NCBI GenBank assembly: GCA_017557785.1
Contig: JAFYYA010000077.1
Span: 1 to 64,000 of the forward strand
Direction of reading: 5' to 3'
DNA: 64,000 bases
Source of the DNA: Salinivirgaceae bacterium
GTDB taxonomy: Bacteria; Bacteroidota; Bacteroidia; Bacteroidales; SZUA-534
Both the position numbers and the translations under genes were made by a program. Below, in pieces: positions 61,731-64,000 of the stretch (position 1 is the stretch's first letter; the number at the start of each line of letters is the position of its first letter). The notes under the pieces were generated by a model that was given only the letters and a program-made list of their open reading frames with translations, searched no databases and was not told where the DNA came from.

Positions 61731-63535
61731 AATTGCATTAATCCATCAATCAGTTTCGTATTATCTTCGTGACTCCTGACAGCAATACGCATATACTGTT
61801 TAGCGTTGAGCCCGGCTTTCGATGTGCAGTCGCGCATTAGGATGTTGAAACGCTTTAACATTTCAATTACAATACCATTTGCGGTGTACGGCTGCATAAT
61901 TTCAACAAGGAAATAATTCGCTTGAGATGGAATCACTCGTAAATATTTGATTTCACGTAATTTGCTTTCAAAATCAGCACGTTCTTCAATAAATTTGGCA
62001 CACGCTTTCCTATAGTCTTTCTCGTATTTTGTGAAAATCTGCATAAAAAACTCCGCAAACGAATTGATATTCCATATGCTGACCGTTTTTTTCAATTCCA
62101 CAATCAGAGTTTTGTCTGCCGAACACAAAATTCCAAGCCGTATGCCTGGGACTCCATAGCTTTTTGAAATACTTTTCATTACAACCATAGTCGGGTATTT
62201 TTCCAGAATATCGTTGTGAAGCAGTGAGTTGTTTTCCCAATCTGTACTGAAATCAACAAAACTCTCGTCAACTATCAGCCTGACATTGTTTTTGCCGCAC
62301 CAATCGGCAATGCGGCAAACATCTGCGAACGGAATAAAGTTTCCTGACGGATTGTCGGGATTTATCAGCAGAAGGTTGTCCGCGTGGTTTTTCGAAAAAT
62401 AATCAATCAAGTCTTGTGCCGAATATCGGTACTCGTCGTTCTGCGGAATAAAAGTTACAAGTTCCTCCGGCTTACGTCTGTTGGGGTACTCTTCAAAAGT
62501 TGGACGGATAATACCCAATGTTCCAGGCAACATTTCCATTAAAGCCTTAATCAGTTCTGCTGCACCATTGCCCGGAATTATATATTCTTCTTTTACGCCC
62601 CAGCACTTGCTTGCAATTAACGTATTGACTTTCAACCCCGATGGATATTCCGCTACAAGAGTTTTAAAATTCGCCTGCATCTCATCAATTATGCTGGAAC
62701 TTCTAAAATATGGATTTACCAAATAACAGAAATCCAGCATTTTTGGGAACCTCCAGAAACCGCCATATCGCCCGTAATATTTTCTAATAATGTCTTTGTC
62801 TTCGGCAAACAAGGCTTCGGCGATATCCAAATCCTGCTTGTCATCAATTTCATACCATTTTTCGCCATCAAGCGGCAAAGCTTTCAAGTCGTGAGAATTA
62901 AGGAACGAAATTATCCGCAACACGTTCTCATAATACTCATTGTTTCCGACTGCTTTAATGTATGCATCCAAAAAAGGAACATACTTGTTTGCGGAAAAAT
63001 CTTTTGAAAACTTATAGATATTGACGGTTTTATAATACTCACAAGTGTCTTCGTAACGGAATGCCGCTTTGGTTATGAAATTGACAATGTTGTTGTCATT
63101 GTCGATTTTCACCATAGTTCCATCCATCCACGTTTCGTATTTTGCAATGAGTGCCAGATTCGGTTCCTTGCTTCCGACTATTAGGTTGAGGACACTGTCT
63201 TCGAAAATCAAATCACTCTCTATCAGCAAAGTATCATCTTGTTTAAGTTTTTCTTTTGCCAAATAGAGCGAATATATATTGTTAGTTTTATCGAAAATTG
63301 GGTTTTCAACATACTCAATATTATATTCTTTCTGTCTGTCGGCAAGATGGCTGACAAGTCTTGTAGCCTCGTACCCAACAACAATTACTATTCGTTTGAG
63401 ATTCAGCTTCTTCAGCTGATTGAGCAGTCTGTCGATAAGCATAGTCTCATTGACAGAGACCATACATTTGGTGTTGTTTTGAGTATACTCGCCAAGTCGC
63501 TTGCCCATTCCTGCCGCTAAAATTACTGCTTGCAT
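61727..63535 (-). CDS. Fusion protein: LicC-like nucleotidyltransferase + class I/II PLP enzyme (HisC/CobD-like)
   Basis: 602 residues. Residues 1-245 are a nucleotidyltransferase: AVILAAGMGKRLGEYT (3-18), Lys23 (NTKCMVSVNE), LLIESDLIFED (103-113) and a WYEIDD site (227-232), the layout of LicC-type CTP:phosphocholine cytidylyltransferases. Residues about 260-602 are a fold-type I PLP enzyme: GNGAAELI (322-329), NPDNPSG (392-398), VDESF (422-426) and the Schiff-base Lys458 in SISKSYGVPGIRLG. This half is closest in pattern to histidinol-phosphate aminotransferase and CobD-type amino-acid-phosphate decarboxylases. The fused protein may make an amino-alcohol phosphate and activate it as a CDP derivative for LicD. 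Whether the PLP half is an aminotransferase or a decarboxylase cannot be read from sequence. Confidence 0.88.
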   Translation of the reverse strand: MQAVILAAGMGKRLGEYTQNNTKCMVSVNETMLIDRLLNQLKKLNLKRIVIVVGYEATRLVSHLADRQKEYNIEYVENPIFDKTNNIYSLYLAKEKLKQDDTLLIESDLIFEDSVLNLIVGSKEPNLALIAKYETWMDGTMVKIDNDNNIVNFITKAAFRYEDTCEYYKTVNIYKFSKDFSANKYVPFLDAYIKAVGNNEYYENVLRIISFLNSHDLKALPLDGEKWYEIDDKQDLDIAEALFAEDKDIIRKYYGRYGGFWRFPKMLDFCYLVNPYFRSSSIIDEMQANFKTLVAEYPSGLKVNTLIASKCWGVKEEYIIPGNGAAELIKALMEMLPGTLGIIRPTFEEYPNRRKPEELVTFIPQNDEYRYSAQDLIDYFSKNHADNLLLINPDNPSGNFIPFADVCRIADWCGKNNVRLIVDESFVDFSTDWENNSLLHNDILEKYPTMVVMKSISKSYGVPGIRLGILCSADKTLIVELKKTVSIWNINSFAEFFMQIFTKYEKDYRKACAKFIEERADFESKLREIKYLRVIPSQANYFLVEIMQPYTANGIVIEMLKRFNILMRDCTSKAGLNAKQYMRIAVRSHEDNTKLIDGLMQL

Positions 63536-63632
63536 TTCCCTATTTTATTATGTTTTGGCAATATACTATATTTTGAAAATAATACTGCAGAACACGCAAC
63601 TAATGTGTACAAATTAAAGACAACTATTGGTA

Positions 63633-64000
63633 TTATTGCTTTTTTATAGCGACAAAATAATGGTTTATTCCTGTTTCAGGCAGCAAATGCCAATTCCCAT
63701 ACAATTTTGAAAGATAATTATCCGCATTACCAGGACAAGGGAACATAACTCCTTCAAAACTGTGCTCGATAAGAGGAAAAACATCCTTTTTGTGGCGTAA
63801 AGAATTGAAATTGATACCATAATCATGGATGTAGGTTGTTCCGTGAAATAAACGCCCATAGAAACGGAGAAGTTGGATAAACGGTAATGAAACAAACTCT
63901 AAAACTACCGACAATAAATGCTTGAATTTACCATCCTGAATCATAAACGTTTTCCTTCGCAGGAACTTTCCATATGTTTTTTCAACTATTTTTTTTATCG
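63633..64000 (-). CDS. Second LicD family protein, 3' part
   Basis: The frame is open to the right edge, so the N-terminal part with the catalytic Asp cluster lies outside. The visible 122 codons include IHDYGINFNSLRHKKDVFPL then HSFEGVMFPCPGNADNYLSK and LYGNWHLLPE, which align with the C-terminus of the LicD protein at 59851-60708 (DMFPL...FEGHKFYAPGNPDAYL...YGDYMKMPP). An internal Met at 63944 is not the true start. It is separated from the fusion gene by 97 AT-rich bases and is probably in the same transcript. Confidence 0.8.
   Translation of the reverse strand, partial: IKKIVEKTYGKFLRRKTFMIQDGKFKHLLSVVLEFVSLPFIQLLRFYGRLFHGTTYIHDYGINFNSLRHKKDVFPLIEHSFEGVMFPCPGNADNYLSKLYGNWHLLPETGINHYFVAIKKQ

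Noticed and set aside
1-64000. CRISPR arrays, rRNA genes, intact IS elements, integrases and prophage genes
   Set aside because: No regularly spaced repeats with unique spacers, no rRNA sequence and no transposase, integrase or phage structural protein was recognised in the window.

Overview
This window looks like a chromosomal segment of a Bacteroidales (Bacteroidota) bacterium. The grounds are Bacteroidota-type promoters (TAnnTTTG about 12 bases before the predicted transcript start) with no strong Shine-Dalgarno sequences, pyrophosphate-dependent phosphofructokinase, DUF4783, OstA-like and PorE-like proteins, lipoproteins with a Cys followed by acidic residues, and a giant secreted protein ending in a type IX secretion (T9SS) sorting domain. 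Presence of T9SS cargo points away from Bacteroides proper and towards a Porphyromonas-, Paludibacter- or Marinilabilia-like lineage; I cannot place it more precisely. I see no rRNA, CRISPR array, intact insertion sequence, prophage or replication origin.

Layout. 1-0.7 kb: 3' end of PFP. 0.9-9.2 kb (minus): an orphan surface lipoprotein, a MmcQ/YjbR protein, a TonB-dependent receptor, a 1221-residue membrane histidine kinase and RlmH. 9.2-13.8 kb (plus): DUF4783, nadC, a YihY/BrkB membrane protein, an RlpA-SPOR protein, NAD kinase and a GtrA protein, then tRNA-Arg(CCG). 13.8-29.4 kb (minus): an O6-alkylguanine alkyltransferase and a 5005-residue modular T9SS-exported protein. 29.9-36.8 kb (plus): an envelope-biogenesis operon with three SurA/parvulin-type proteins, a MoxR ATPase and an OstA-like protein, then tRNA-Ser(TGA). 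37.0-38.9 kb is an accessory pocket: short direct repeats, a three-gene DUF3791/DUF3990 cassette that resembles a toxin-antitoxin unit, the first codons of a broken WYL regulator, and unusual direct and inverted repeats. 38.9-42.5 kb (plus): iorA, iorB and a phenylacetate-CoA ligase for aryl-acid/aromatic amino acid interconversion. 42.6-51.5 kb (minus): stomatin/NfeD pair, two orphan lipoproteins, a PorE-like OmpA protein, adenosine deaminase, an RsmI-like methyltransferase and a YARHG-domain protein. 51.8-55.6 kb (plus): a metallo-hydrolase, an AlaX-like protein and a YfhO membrane protein. 55.6-64.0 kb (minus): a tightly overlapping surface-polysaccharide operon running off the right edge (two GT2 glycosyltransferases, acyltransferase, UDP-galactopyranose mutase, LicD, an opine dehydrogenase-like protein, a nucleotidyltransferase-PLP enzyme fusion and a second, partial LicD).

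How the parts fit together. Much of the window serves the cell envelope: periplasmic chaperones, LPS-transport-type OstA protein, a PorE-like peptidoglycan-binding protein that may belong to the T9SS, a huge T9SS substrate and a glycan locus. The most suggestive system is in the glycan locus, where a CobD/HisC-like PLP domain fused to a LicC-like nucleotidyltransferase, an opine dehydrogenase and LicD proteins could together make and attach an unusual CDP-activated (carboxyethyl)amino-alcohol phosphate. A second theme is genome scarring: short relics of the 5' or 3' ends of genes in this window (AlaX-like, ompA-like, rsmI-like) lie beside orphan AT-rich genes, suggesting that these were gained by small duplications or recombination events.
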